64,000 bases of DNA, from NCBI GenBank assembly GCA_041395245.1, contig JAWLAY010000005.1:186001-250000 (forward strand), in the 5' to 3' direction. Source of the DNA: Aquimonas sp041395245. GTDB taxonomy: Bacteria > Pseudomonadota > Gammaproteobacteria > Xanthomonadales > Xanthomonadaceae. Below are positions 8,882 through 17,229 of this stretch, piece by piece. Each line of letters opens with the position of its first letter. The first letter of the stretch is position 1. A program made the translations under genes and the position numbers. The notes under the pieces were generated by a model. The model saw nothing but the letters and a program-made list of their open reading frames with translations. It was not told where the DNA came from and searched no databases.

Positions 8882-9457
8882 CTATGCCCGGAATCCAATG
8901 GCCGTACCGTCCTGATCCGTCATCAAATTGTTGCCGCCGCTTCGCCATGCGCCCCGAAAGCAAATCAGGGAGGGCGACCAGCGGGTGATGGCACGCACCA
9001 GTTGATCGGCTTGTTCAATCGATTCTGGCGTTGGCTCGATCCAGTAGAAGCGGAAGTTCGACGCATGTTCCAGGTCGTCATCACCCAAGGGACGTCCAAT
9101 GAGGGGTAGCGCTTCGGTAGCGCTTTCGCAAGTCGAGTTACGAATCCAATGCGCAACGACCCAGGCTTCGGGGCCGTTGGCTTCCAGGAAAGGATCGAGG
9201 GGTTCGCCTCGGGGTTCAATGTATTGAGCTTCCTTGACGTCGACTACGACCAGTACGCCCTTGCGTAGCTGTTCTTCGGTAGATTCCCATTGGGCTGCGA
9301 TCTTGGTTGCGGCGTGCCAGTGAGGAAGGCCGTGCTGTACGGCGATGCGATCAAGGGCCTCCTGATGGCTGAGGCTTTCAGCTTTCTTGATCGCACGAGC
9401 CTCCTGCTTGAGCTTATCCAGTTCAACAGAAGTGATGACGATGATGGGGTTCGACAT
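8882..9457 (-). CDS. Protein of unknown function with glyoxalase-like/DUF5623-type N-terminal helix motif
   Basis: The 191-aa product starts at the ATG at 9457. Residues about 10-45 (LDKLKQEARAIKKAESLSHQEALDRIAVQHGLPHW split across the motif) resemble the short helical module found at the start of several proteins annotated as glyoxalase-like or DUF5623, with the LSH..AL..IA...G...W pattern. The rest, including EAWVVAHWIRNS and IEPTPESIEQADQLVRAITRW, is not recognised. No signal peptide or membrane segment is seen. It is divergent from the CoiA-like gene to the right, with about 210 nt between the two starts. Function unknown. Confidence 0.65.
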   Translation of the reverse strand: MSNPIIVITSVELDKLKQEARAIKKAESLSHQEALDRIAVQHGLPHWHAATKIAAQWESTEEQLRKGVLVVVDVKEAQYIEPRGEPLDPFLEANGPEAWVVAHWIRNSTCESATEALPLIGRPLGDDDLEHASNFRFYWIEPTPESIEQADQLVRAITRWSPSLICFRGAWRSGGNNLMTDQDGTAIGFRA

Positions 9458-9669
9458 GGGACTGATCCTTTTCGCGGGATCGATACTCGGTGCCCACAGC
9501 CGACCTCGATCACAAAAAGGTCAGGGTTCAACGCGGTAGAACTGTCGTCCCATGCGGGTTCGCCAAGGTGGGCAGCGGGCCGCGACACGGCCTGAAGTGA
9601 TGATAGCAGCCGTGTGGCCAAGCGCGCGACAGGTAGTATTCGGTTCCAGGCATCCAAACCCTATCGCTC
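9458..9669. other. Divergent intergenic region
   Basis: These 212 bases separate the minus-strand gene starting at 9457 from the plus-strand nuclease gene at 9670 and should hold both promoters. I see no clear -35/-10 pair or operator. Confidence 0.4.
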
Positions 9670-10797
9670 ATGCCGCTTCGCGCCATCCAGCCAGACGGTA
9701 CTGCTGTTCAGGCTTTCGACCTCGATGAGGCGGCTTGGGCTTGCGTTCGGGATTCAATCCGCCTGCAGCGAGGTCAGTGGCGGTTACCCTGCTGCGATAG
9801 CGAGGTTGTTGCCAAGACGTCGAAGCTTGGAACTCACTTTTTCGCGCACCGCGCTCGTGGTGGATGCGAGTGGGCTGGCGAAACCGAGCATCACATACGG
9901 TTGAAGTCGTTGGCGGTTCTGGTCGCGCGACGTCATGGTTGGAATGCAGATACAGAGGTCACGGGTCAGGCACCTGATGGTGCCGTATGGAAAGCTGATG
10001 TACTGGCCACCCGTGGACAAACACGGGTCGCAGTGGAAGTTCAGTGGTCGCCTCAGACCGATGATGAATTGCTGCGGCGGCAACAGCGCTATGAGAGCGC
10101 GGGTGTTCGCGCGCTTTGGCTCATTCGGAGCACGGGCTTCCCTGTCACAAAGCAAATTCCCGCTGTGGTTGTAAGAGAAGGTGGGCGCGGAAGGTACGTA
10201 GTGCGAATTCCTGCGGTCACCGGTGCCCGCCTTCGGAACGAGCATAGTTGGGCATATGAAGGCATTTCTGCCGAGACATTGCTGGATGCAGCATTCGCAG
10301 GGCATCTGCGCTGGGGTGTGAAGACCGGTGAGCCCTTGAAGTGGTCGGTTGAAGCTGCGACGACCAAGTGCTGGAGATGCGGTGAACGAACCGCGCCCGT
10401 GACGGGGATTGCCGTCGACGTATCGGCCACGACCATACTCCTGTCAATCGATGATTTCGACGCTGACGTCGCGCTGCTGCGTGAGATTCTGCCGGTGGAG
10501 ATTTGCCGCGATCATCGAATTGGCCATATCAAGACGCGTTTCAGCAAGACGGAGGGGCGCTCTTACCTATCAAATGGATGTTTCGCCTGCGGGATACTTC
10601 AGGGTCGCTTTTTCGAGCACGAATACGTTAACAACTCGACTGTCCGGCACCGTGGGGCTTCAGGCGCTGATGATCGTTGGAAGCGTTTGCTCGAACCACG
10701 ACTTTCCCGGCACTGGCGCTTGCTTGGGGTGAAGCCGACCAGATCGGCGTGTGATCTGGATGGTTTCATTGGCGATGAGGAGGATGACGAACGTTGA
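9670..10797 (+). CDS. CoiA-like competence/nuclease family protein
   Basis: This 375-aa protein matches the architecture of CoiA-like proteins. It has an N-terminal region ending in HFFAHRARGGCEW, a helical TEHHIRLKSLAVLVARRHGW segment, and then a PD-(D/E)XK-type nuclease core: the acidic residue in VWKADVLA, VAVEVQWSPQT with the E-x-Q signature, and RQQRYESAGVRALWL. The C-terminal half carries paired cysteines (CWRCGE, CRDH, CFACG) that may bind a metal ion. In Gram-positive bacteria CoiA acts during transformation. Isolated proteobacterial copies are of unknown role and may act on foreign DNA. It lies between direct repeats and next to other conflict genes. The start at 9670 is the first in-frame ATG. 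Confidence 0.8.
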   Translation: MPLRAIQPDGTAVQAFDLDEAAWACVRDSIRLQRGQWRLPCCDSEVVAKTSKLGTHFFAHRARGGCEWAGETEHHIRLKSLAVLVARRHGWNADTEVTGQAPDGAVWKADVLATRGQTRVAVEVQWSPQTDDELLRRQQRYESAGVRALWLIRSTGFPVTKQIPAVVVREGGRGRYVVRIPAVTGARLRNEHSWAYEGISAETLLDAAFAGHLRWGVKTGEPLKWSVEAATTKCWRCGERTAPVTGIAVDVSATTILLSIDDFDADVALLREILPVEICRDHRIGHIKTRFSKTEGRSYLSNGCFACGILQGRFFEHEYVNNSTVRHRGASGADDRWKRLLEPRLSRHWRLLGVKPTRSACDLDGFIGDEEDDER

Positions 10798-10979
10798 TGC
10801 GCGAGATTGGATCAAAGGCGGTGGCAGCAGGCGTTTGCGAGGGCGTTTTGAGCTTGCCGCGCACTTCCGCACACGTATGTGGATGAAGGCGCTATGAGTC
10901 CACACTCGTCATATCGGCCTTGTTCCACGGTATGCGGGTAACTTTGGATCACTCTTATGGGGGGGCGAGGATTGATGCG
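10798..10979. other. Intergenic stretch with the right direct repeat
   Basis: These 182 bases separate two converging genes. Apart from the repeat at 10823-10872, nothing else is recognised. Confidence 0.5.
10823..10872 (+). repeat. Direct repeat, right copy, flanking the CoiA-like cassette
   Basis: It starts GGCAGCAGGCGTTTGCGAGG and ends with the same 21 bases as the left copy at 8713-8763 (GCTTGCCGCGCACTTCCGCAC). The two copies bracket the divergent gene pair 8882-10797. Confidence 0.7.
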
Positions 10980-12062
10980 CTACTTCACGATTCTCAGGTG
11001 CTGTCGAGGCTGCGCCGATTCGCTCATGGCATAGATCTGCGTTAGCTCCGCTGGCAGAAGGTGCAGGGTTTGGCTCATGTCTTCAATCGTGTAGCCCAGG
11101 GTTTGCAGGTGGTATTGCAGCATCGTGTTCAGAAGCTTTGGCCGATCTTGTTCAACAGAAATTTCTACCGGCTCAACCTTGCGGAACCCAGCCATACTCA
11201 TCTGACGCCAGAGGTACTGGCTCTGGTTATCTGAGATAAAGCCCAGCGTCTTGGCGCGGTACAGCAATGAGCCCATCGACGAGCGCCATATCGGCTTCAG
11301 GAAGGCGAGGCGTTCCAAGGTCATCGGGCCTGACAAGTCTCCTGCGATGTCCCTTCGAGGCATCAGGAAGGCGGCGGCGAATTCGTCCGCTTCCTCTTCC
11401 ATCGTCGGACTGGGTTGACGATGCATGATCAGATGCCCAAGTTCATGTGCCAGCGAAAATCGCTGACGATCCACAGGTTGAATTGAGTTGATGAAGATCA
11501 GTGCAGGGAGTCCGGGCACACGCAGACTGACGCCATCAACTGCGCCGCTCTTGAGTTGAGTGGACACGACGATGCAGCCCGAACGCTCGATGACGTCCAC
11601 AAGCGAAGGTATTGGCCCGGAAGGAACCAGCCACAGGCGTCGAACCGCATCTGCCACAGCCGTGGGCGAATTGTTGAAATCCTCGAGGTCGAGTGCAGGC
11701 AGATCGAATTCCGCATGCACATCGACAGACTGCAAGAATCGCCGGATGTGCATGATCCGCAAGTTCAGCTCGGCTTGGAGCTGATCGAGTACGCGCGCGC
11801 CCGCAGAGGCGCGCTTGCGGAAGAATTGATGCACGCTCAGTGGCAGACCGTAGACGCGCTCGGACTGCGAAAAAAAAGACAGCGGGAGCGACAATGCTCC
11901 CGCCAGACTCGCCGTGATGCTCTCATCCGGCTGGATGAGGCCATTCTCGATCTTAGAAAGTTTGGCCTGCGATACATTCGCCAGCTTGGCCAAACCCTCC
12001 TGGCTCATGGCTCGTAGCTGCCGCGCAACTTGCAGCATTCCTGGATTGAAGATGGTTGCCAT
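10980..12062 (-). CDS. XRE helix-turn-helix protein fused to ImmA/IrrE metallopeptidase
   Basis: This 360-aa protein has an N-terminal Cro/C1-type helix-turn-helix (residues about 8-62; QEGLAKLANVSQAKLSKIENG) and a zinc metallopeptidase domain of ImmA/IrrE type. The metal and catalytic motif is HELGH in SLAHELGHLIMH, and the third ligand is probably the glutamate-rich EEEADEFAAAFLMP helix. Family members cleave repressors or stress regulators, or regulate toxin-like neighbours. Only 9 nt separate it from the upstream 220-aa gene on the same strand, so the two form an operon. It could be the antitoxin or regulator of that partner. No damage is seen. Confidence 0.85.
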   Translation of the reverse strand: MATIFNPGMLQVARQLRAMSQEGLAKLANVSQAKLSKIENGLIQPDESITASLAGALSLPLSFFSQSERVYGLPLSVHQFFRKRASAGARVLDQLQAELNLRIMHIRRFLQSVDVHAEFDLPALDLEDFNNSPTAVADAVRRLWLVPSGPIPSLVDVIERSGCIVVSTQLKSGAVDGVSLRVPGLPALIFINSIQPVDRQRFSLAHELGHLIMHRQPSPTMEEEADEFAAAFLMPRRDIAGDLSGPMTLERLAFLKPIWRSSMGSLLYRAKTLGFISDNQSQYLWRQMSMAGFRKVEPVEISVEQDRPKLLNTMLQYHLQTLGYTIEDMSQTLHLLPAELTQIYAMSESAQPRQHLRIVK

Positions 12063-12071
12063 AGCGCCCCA

Positions 12072-12734
12072 TTATGAATTCTCGCCCCTGGTTTTTTCTT
12101 GCTCGGGCGGTTGCTTTTTAACCTTCGGCCGAACCAGAGACTCCACTGGTGTCGGTGCCTTCGGCGTGATCGAGATCACATCTGCCGACGTGCCATCCGC
12201 TTCGAGTATGGAATACGACCACAGCACGTTGCAGTCGTGCCGCGCCACCACGGCGATCTCCGTGATCCGTGATGCCCACTGATCGAGTTGGTAGACGACG
12301 TCGACGCGGCTGATTCCCGGGCCGCCGAAGAGGTCGCAGTTTTGATCGTTGTATGCCAAGGCACGTTGGGTAGGGTAGTTCCGGCTCAGGCCGTGTTCGT
12401 CGCCTTTCTTGAAACGGAACAGCACCGAATTCTTAAAGATGAACTGGACGGTCTGGTGTCCGTTCATGATGAACATGCCAGGCATGGAGTCGAACTCCGG
12501 GATGGCACGGTGGATCATCCGTTCGTAGACAACGTTGGCCGAAGTGCGAGCAAACCGCCCTCCGATCCTCGGAGCCATGTCGCGCCAGTCGTCCCATGCG
12601 CCCTTGACGATGCGAGTCATCATGGGGTGGAGGGGGAAAAGCAAGCGTTGAACTTCTTCCTGGCTGTGCATGGATCGCAGTTCCTCGAAGGACTTTAGGC
12701 TGACAGGACGAGCCTTTACGGCATCCCTGATCAA
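12072..12734 (-). CDS. Unknown partner protein of the XRE-ImmA regulator
   Basis: The 220-aa soluble product is encoded directly upstream of the XRE-ImmA/IrrE gene. I do not recognise a domain. The N-terminal 60 residues look helical (SFEELRSMHSQEEVQRLLFPLHPMM), followed by a mixed core with FIMNGHQTVQFIFKNSVLFRFKKGDEHGLSRNYPTQRALAYN. The last about 30 residues are basic and proline-rich (RPKVKKQPPEQEKTRG), suggesting a flexible tail. It is the first gene of the operon and faces the AbiE pair across a 119-nt AT-rich divergent promoter region. Gene pairing suggests a toxin-antitoxin or defence role, but this is only inference. Confidence 0.7.
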   Translation of the reverse strand: MIRDAVKARPVSLKSFEELRSMHSQEEVQRLLFPLHPMMTRIVKGAWDDWRDMAPRIGGRFARTSANVVYERMIHRAIPEFDSMPGMFIMNGHQTVQFIFKNSVLFRFKKGDEHGLSRNYPTQRALAYNDQNCDLFGGPGISRVDVVYQLDQWASRITEIAVVARHDCNVLWSYSILEADGTSADVISITPKAPTPVESLVRPKVKKQPPEQEKTRGENS

Positions 12735-12853
12735 TCTTAGGTGATTTACAATTTTTCTGTCAAATTATTTTGTTTTTATGTTGTCAGTCCGACCTGTTGC
12801 GCCGTGTGTTCCAAAAATACGTCTGAAAGTTGCATGTGGAGAATAAATGTAAC
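12735..12853. promoter_or_regulatory. Divergent AT-rich promoter region
   Basis: This 119-nt gap lies between the minus-strand unknown/XRE-ImmA operon and the plus-strand AbiE operon. The left half is very AT-rich compared with its surroundings (for example CAATTTTTCTGTCAAATTAT), as expected for promoters. A GGAG ribosome-binding site lies at 12837-12840, before the AbiEi start. Confidence 0.5.
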
Positions 12854-13471
12854 ATGCTATGCGGCATGCAGCTGACCACCCACACACAGCGGATCCTTGA
12901 TCTGGCCAGCCAGAAGGGTCTGCTACGCGCCAGTGATCTGGATGCCATTGATGCACCCCGGATCGCGCTCGCGCGGATGACAGCATCGGGCCTGCTGGAC
13001 AAGGTAGGGCGCGGTCTTTACCGGCTGCCGGAACAATCCACATCGGAACACGAGAGTCTAGCCGCTGTGGCTACCCGCGTTCCGCAGGCCGTGTTCTGCC
13101 TACTCACGGCGCTCCAGTTTCACGAGCTGACCACACAGCTACCGCGCCAAGTGTGGATCGCCATGCCGCGCGGCAGTCATACGCCCAAGCTCGGCTACCC
13201 GCCTGTGAAGATGGTGCAGATGTCAGGCAGCAGCTACACCACGGGCATTGAAGAAGTGGAGCGCGATGGCGTCAATCTGAAGATCTATAGCGTGGCCAAG
13301 ACGGTGGCCGACTGCTTCAAGCATCGCAACAAGATCGGTCTGGATGTGGCGCTTGAGGCGCTGAAGGAGGCTTGGGCGACGCGCAAGGCGTCGGCGGACG
13401 ATCTGTGGCGCTACGCCAAGATCAATCGTGTCGCCAACGTGATGCATCCATATCTGGAAGCTGTCGCATGA
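12854..13471 (+). CDS. AbiEi-type antitoxin (type IV toxin-antitoxin)
   Basis: The product of about 205 aa has an N-terminal winged-helix DNA-binding part (HTQRILDLASQKGLLRASDLDAIDAPRIALARMTASGLLDKVGRGLYRL) and the AbiEi C-terminal region with FCLLTALQFHELT, PRQVWIAMPRG and YSVAKTVADCFKHRNKIGLDVALEAL. In AbiE systems this protein represses its own promoter and counters the AbiEii nucleotidyltransferase. I chose the ATG at 12854 because GGAG at 12837-12840 precedes it. The ATG at 12866 is an alternative, and upstream TTG/GTG starts are unlikely. The stop overlaps the toxin start by ATGA. Confidence 0.9.
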   Translation: MLCGMQLTTHTQRILDLASQKGLLRASDLDAIDAPRIALARMTASGLLDKVGRGLYRLPEQSTSEHESLAAVATRVPQAVFCLLTALQFHELTTQLPRQVWIAMPRGSHTPKLGYPPVKMVQMSGSSYTTGIEEVERDGVNLKIYSVAKTVADCFKHRNKIGLDVALEALKEAWATRKASADDLWRYAKINRVANVMHPYLEAVA

Positions 13472-14322
13472 ACAACATTGCAGCCTCGGTACGCGCCCGC
13501 CTGCTGAACCTCGCCAAGGTGCAGGGTTCGGATTTCCAGCAGATGTTGGTGCGTTTCGCGCTGGAGCGCTTCCTCTATCGCCTGAGCCAGTCGCCGCACG
13601 CAGATCGCTTCCTGCTCAAAGGCGCACTGCTGTTCACGCTTTGGTACGACATGCCGCACCGGGCCACGCGCGATGCAGATCTGCTGGGATTCGGTGCGAG
13701 CGATCTGGAGTCGATAACGCAATCCTTCCGCGACATCGCCAGCGTCGCCGTGGACGATGGCATCGTGTTCGATCCAGCATCGGTGACTGCTGAGGAAATC
13801 CGCAAGGAAGCAGGGTATGCAGGCGCGCGCATCCTCATCAACGGCGAATTGGCCCGCGCCCGCTGCCGGACGCAGATCGATATTGGTTTCGGTGATGCCG
13901 TCACGCCCGGCCCAGTCGAATCCACCTTCCCGGTACTGCTGGCCGATCTGCCTGCGCCGCAATTGCGGACGTATCCGGTATACACCGTCATTGCGGAAAA
14001 GCTCCACGCCATCGCCTTGCTCGGCATGGCCAACAGCCGAATGAAGGACTATTTCGATCTGGCGGTGCTGCTGGAGCGAGAAGCACTGGATGCCGACACG
14101 TTGGCACGCGCCATTGCTGCCACGTTTGTCCGGCGCGGTATGCCTGTACCTGTGGAATTGCCGGTGGGCCTCACCGACGAGTTCTCCGGCGATGCCTCGC
14201 GCCAACTCCAGTGGCAGGTGTTTCTCCGCAAAAATGATCTCGCGCCACAGATGTTGGCCGAGATTGTGACCACGCTCCGCACCCGTCTGGCGACCGCTCT
14301 GCAACGGGCATCGGATAGGTAA
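13468..14322 (+). CDS. AbiEii/AbiGii-family nucleotidyltransferase toxin
   Basis: The 284-aa protein is a minimal nucleotidyltransferase. Motifs in order are FLLKGALLF (in place of the usual LKGG.AL), RATRDADLLG with the D-x-D metal site, the AEKLHAI lysine motif and RMKDYFDL. AbiEii-type toxins add nucleotides to RNA, mostly tRNA acceptor ends, and block growth; many protect from phage. The start at ATG 13468 overlaps the antitoxin stop by 4 nt, typical of a coupled operon, so the longer frame from 13372 is not used. The protein looks complete and the pair is probably active. Confidence 0.9.
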   Translation: MNNIAASVRARLLNLAKVQGSDFQQMLVRFALERFLYRLSQSPHADRFLLKGALLFTLWYDMPHRATRDADLLGFGASDLESITQSFRDIASVAVDDGIVFDPASVTAEEIRKEAGYAGARILINGELARARCRTQIDIGFGDAVTPGPVESTFPVLLADLPAPQLRTYPVYTVIAEKLHAIALLGMANSRMKDYFDLAVLLEREALDADTLARAIAATFVRRGMPVPVELPVGLTDEFSGDASRQLQWQVFLRKNDLAPQMLAEIVTTLRTRLATALQRASDR

Positions 14323-14375
14323 CAGGCGGACGCCATTCCCGGCTTCCATGCGACCTTTGCATGGAGTCACTCCCG

Positions 14376-14825
14376 ATGGGCACCACCCGCTGCGTCCACT
14401 GTAGTGCGTCGTTCCAGCCGCACCCGCAGACGCCCAAGCAGACCTTCTGCTCAGCCCCGGCCTGCCAGCGCGCCCGCAAGCGCCAGTGGCAGCAGGCCAA
14501 ACTCGCCAGCGACCCAGACTATCGCGCCAACCAGCGCTCAGCACAGCGGGCGTGGGCGGCCCGGAATCGCGGCTACTGGCCGCAGTGGCGGCAGGCGCAA
14601 CGTGCCTCCGTGCCCGTCAATCGCGAGCACTACGCGCGCACGGACGCACCCGCATGGGCGGACACGTCCATTGCTGTCCCTGTAAAGATGGACACGTGGA
14701 TTCCGCCGCCATCAGGGCTGTTCCAGCTCACGAAACTCCCCAAATTCCCCGGTGAAACCAGCCTCTCGTGGGTCGTGGCCATCGTTCCGGTGGACGTGTC
14801 GCCGCCTGTAAAGATGGACGTGTAA
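14376..14825 (+). CDS. Small zinc-ribbon protein of mobile islands
   Basis: The 149-aa product has an N-terminal zinc-ribbon pattern, CVHC...FCSAPACQRARK, followed by a charged, helical segment with repeated Q/R/W (RQWQQAKLASDPDYRANQRSAQRAW). Proteins of this kind are common next to serine recombinases and transposons in proteobacteria, but their function is not known to me. The last third has the motif VKMD twice and looks less ordered. I chose the ATG at 14376, with GGAG at 14363-14366 as its ribosome-binding site, over the ATG at 14361. It is followed after 126 nt by the recombinase. Confidence 0.7.
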   Translation: MGTTRCVHCSASFQPHPQTPKQTFCSAPACQRARKRQWQQAKLASDPDYRANQRSAQRAWAARNRGYWPQWRQAQRASVPVNREHYARTDAPAWADTSIAVPVKMDTWIPPPSGLFQLTKLPKFPGETSLSWVVAIVPVDVSPPVKMDV

Positions 14826-14951
14826 AGAGAGGACTTGATCGACGCGTGGCCACAGGTTGGCTACTTTCGCGCGCAGCCGGTACATAACATCCTGTTCTGC
14901 CAAGCTTTACGAGGATCGTCAGCCCGGTTCCGCCAGTGGAGTGATCGGGCC

Positions 14952-16910
14952 GTGCAATCCAACACGACATCGCAAGACGAAGAGAGCAAGCAGCCGGTGC
15001 TCCGTGCGGCGCAATACGTGCGGATGTCCACCGAACACCAGCAATACTCCACCGAGAACCAGGGCGACAAAATCCGCGAGTACGCCACGCGGCGAGGCAT
15101 CGAGATCGTCCGCACCTACGCCGATGAAGGTAAAAGCGGCTTGCGGATTGACGGACGGCAGGCGCTGCAACGGCTGATCCGCGATGTCGAATCCGGCGAT
15201 GCTGATTTTTCGATCATCCTCGTCTATGACGTGAGCCGCTGGGGTCGGTTTCAAGATGCTGACGAAAGCGCCTACTACGAATACATCTGCAAGCGCGCCG
15301 GAATTCAGGTCGCCTACTGCGCCGAGCAGTTCGAGAACGACGGCTCGCCGGTGTCCACCATCGTCAAGGGCGTGAAGCGGGCGATGGCGGGCGAATACAG
15401 CCGCGAGCTGTCGGCCAAGGTATTCGCCGGGCAATGCCGCCTGATCGAATTGGGTTTCCGCCAAGGCGGGCCTGCGGGCTTCGGCCTGCGACGCGTGCTG
15501 ATCGATCAGTCTGGTTCGGTGAAAGGCGAGCTGGCGCGCGGCGAACACAAGAGCCTGCAAACCGACCGCGTGATCCTGATGCCGGGGCCGGATGGGGAAA
15601 TCGCCACGGTGAACCAGATCTATCGCTGGTTCGTGGACGATAGCCTGCTTGAACACGAAATCGCCGACCGCCTGAACGGCCAAGGTGTCCGCACCGATCT
15701 GGGCCGCGACTGGACGCGCGCCACTGTGCGCGAGGTGCTGTCGAACGAGAAATACATCGGTAATAACATCTACAACCGGCGCTCCTTCAAGCTCAAGAAG
15801 CTACGGGTCGTAAATCGCCCGGAGATGTGGATCAGGAAGGATGGTGCGTTCGACGCCATCGTGCCGCCGGAACTGTTCTACACGGCACAGGGCATCTTGC
15901 GCGCCCGCGCCCACCGCTACACCGACGACGAACTGATCGACAAGCTGCGCCGCCTGTTCCAGCAACACGGCTACCTCTCCGGCCTCATCATCGACGAAGC
16001 CGAAGGCATGCCGTCCTCCGCCGCCTACGCCCACCGTTTCGGCAGCCTACTGCGCGCCTATCAATCGGTGGGCTTCACGCCGGATCGGGATTACCAGTAT
16101 CTGGAAGTGAACCAGTTCCTGCGCCGTCTGCACCCGGAAACCGTCGCGGACACCGAACGCCATATCGCGGCGCTGGGCGGCGTGGTGCTGCGCGATCCGG
16201 CCACCGATCTGCTCACGGTCAACCGGGAGTTCACCGCCTCGCTGGTGCTGGCGCGTTGCCAGATTCTGGACAACGGCCGCCGACGCTGGAAGGTGCGCTT
16301 CGACACCAGCCTCACGCCCGACATCACCGTCGCCGTCCGCCTGAACGACACCAACGATGCCGCACTCGACTACTACCTGCTGCCCCGCCTCGACTTCGGC
16401 CAGCCGCGCATCCATCTGGCCGATCACAACGGCTTCGAATTCGACAGTTACCGCTTCGACACCCTGGACTATCTCTACGGCATGGCCGAGCTACACCTAC
16501 AACAACCGGATCAACCGCATCTCCACGATTCAGGAACACCACATGCTCCGGCGCGCAGTCGAACGCGGCGTGCCCATCGCCAAGCTCGCCACGGCACTGA
16601 ACGTGGACACCAGCCACATTCACAAGAAGGTGGGGCTGCTCGAAGGCATCTGCTCAGAAGCGGCGGAACTGCTGAAGGATCAGCAATTCTCTGCCAGCCT
16701 GGCCTCAGTGATGCGCAAGATGAAGCCGACGCGCCAGATCGAATGTGTCGAACTGATGATCGCGGCCAACAGCATCACCGTCGCCTACGCCGAAGCCCTG
16801 CTTGCGGCCACGCCGCAGCACCTGCTCGTCGGTGGCCAGAAGCCCAAAAAGCTCAACGGCGTCACCGCCGATCAGATGATGAAAATGGAACGCGAGATGG
16901 GAAATCTTGA
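14952..16910 (+). CDS. Large serine recombinase with aberrant C-terminal tail
   Basis: The resolvase domain begins at AAQYVRMSTEHQ, in which the serine of RMSTE is the catalytic nucleophile. IIRDVESGDADFSIILVYDVSRWGRF and the recombinase domain (PAGFGLRR, NQIYRWFVDD, VREVLSNEKYIGNNIYNRRSFK) follow. Family homology continues to FDSYRFDTLDYLYGMAEL near 16490. From there the frame runs about 140 residues out of frame through a RepB gene to 16910, so the natural end is missing. A GTG start at 14952 is chosen, since the frame upstream (from 14835) shows no family match. The tail may impair the enzyme. Such recombinases move islands and often sit beside ParB/RepB genes, as here. Confidence 0.85.
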   Translation: MQSNTTSQDEESKQPVLRAAQYVRMSTEHQQYSTENQGDKIREYATRRGIEIVRTYADEGKSGLRIDGRQALQRLIRDVESGDADFSIILVYDVSRWGRFQDADESAYYEYICKRAGIQVAYCAEQFENDGSPVSTIVKGVKRAMAGEYSRELSAKVFAGQCRLIELGFRQGGPAGFGLRRVLIDQSGSVKGELARGEHKSLQTDRVILMPGPDGEIATVNQIYRWFVDDSLLEHEIADRLNGQGVRTDLGRDWTRATVREVLSNEKYIGNNIYNRRSFKLKKLRVVNRPEMWIRKDGAFDAIVPPELFYTAQGILRARAHRYTDDELIDKLRRLFQQHGYLSGLIIDEAEGMPSSAAYAHRFGSLLRAYQSVGFTPDRDYQYLEVNQFLRRLHPETVADTERHIAALGGVVLRDPATDLLTVNREFTASLVLARCQILDNGRRRWKVRFDTSLTPDITVAVRLNDTNDAALDYYLLPRLDFGQPRIHLADHNGFEFDSYRFDTLDYLYGMAELHLQQPDQPHLHDSGTPHAPARSRTRRAHRQARHGTERGHQPHSQEGGAARRHLLRSGGTAEGSAILCQPGLSDAQDEADAPDRMCRTDDRGQQHHRRLRRSPACGHAAAPARRWPEAQKAQRRHRRSDDENGTRDGKS

Positions 16911-17094
16911 AGGCCAGTTCAAGCTGGCGCAGCAGTCCTACGGACAGGACGTGCTCAACCTCGTGCTGGCCAAGGGCTACCTTTCCAAGCTGCTCGACAA
17001 CAAGGCAGTGGCGCGATTCCTCTCGCAGCGGCAGCCGGATGTGATGGCGGAGTTTCAGCACATTGTGGAGACGGTGGCGTTGGATAAGGGGTAA
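16490..17094 (+). pseudogene. RepB-type plasmid partition protein, C-terminal fragment
   Basis: In the frame shifted against the recombinase, the sequence TYNNRINRISTIQEHHMLRRAVERGV begins a clear RepB/ParB C-terminal region: LATALNVDTSHIHKKVGLLEGICSEAAELLKD (helix-turn-helix), RKMKPTRQIECVELMIAANSITVAYAEALLAATP and LNLVLAKGYLSKLLDNKAVARFLSQ. The N-terminal ParB nuclease-like domain (about 100 residues) is absent because its coding region, and probably a further upstream gene, was deleted at about 16490, fusing it to the recombinase. An internal ATG near 16542 (MLRRAVERG) could still give a shortened protein. Partition genes of this kind belong to mobile islands. Confidence 0.8.
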
Positions 17095-17229
17095 ACGCAA
17101 CGCTTGCGCCACGGTATCAATGCAGATCGAGTATTTGCATCGTCGTACCTACTCCTCAACAGGTGTGAATTTTGCGATCAATTTGATGGCATCGGATAAT
17201 CCGCCCCCCGTCTCCCGGATCTGCGCTTG
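17095..17229. other. Intergenic border between island and signalling locus
   Basis: These 135 bases hold no recognised gene or terminator. They separate the recombinase/RepB remnant from the FHA regulator. Confidence 0.4.

Noticed and set aside
13372..13467. Extended start of the AbiEii toxin
   Set aside because: ATG 13468 gives the usual ATGA overlap with the antitoxin and the full family domain.
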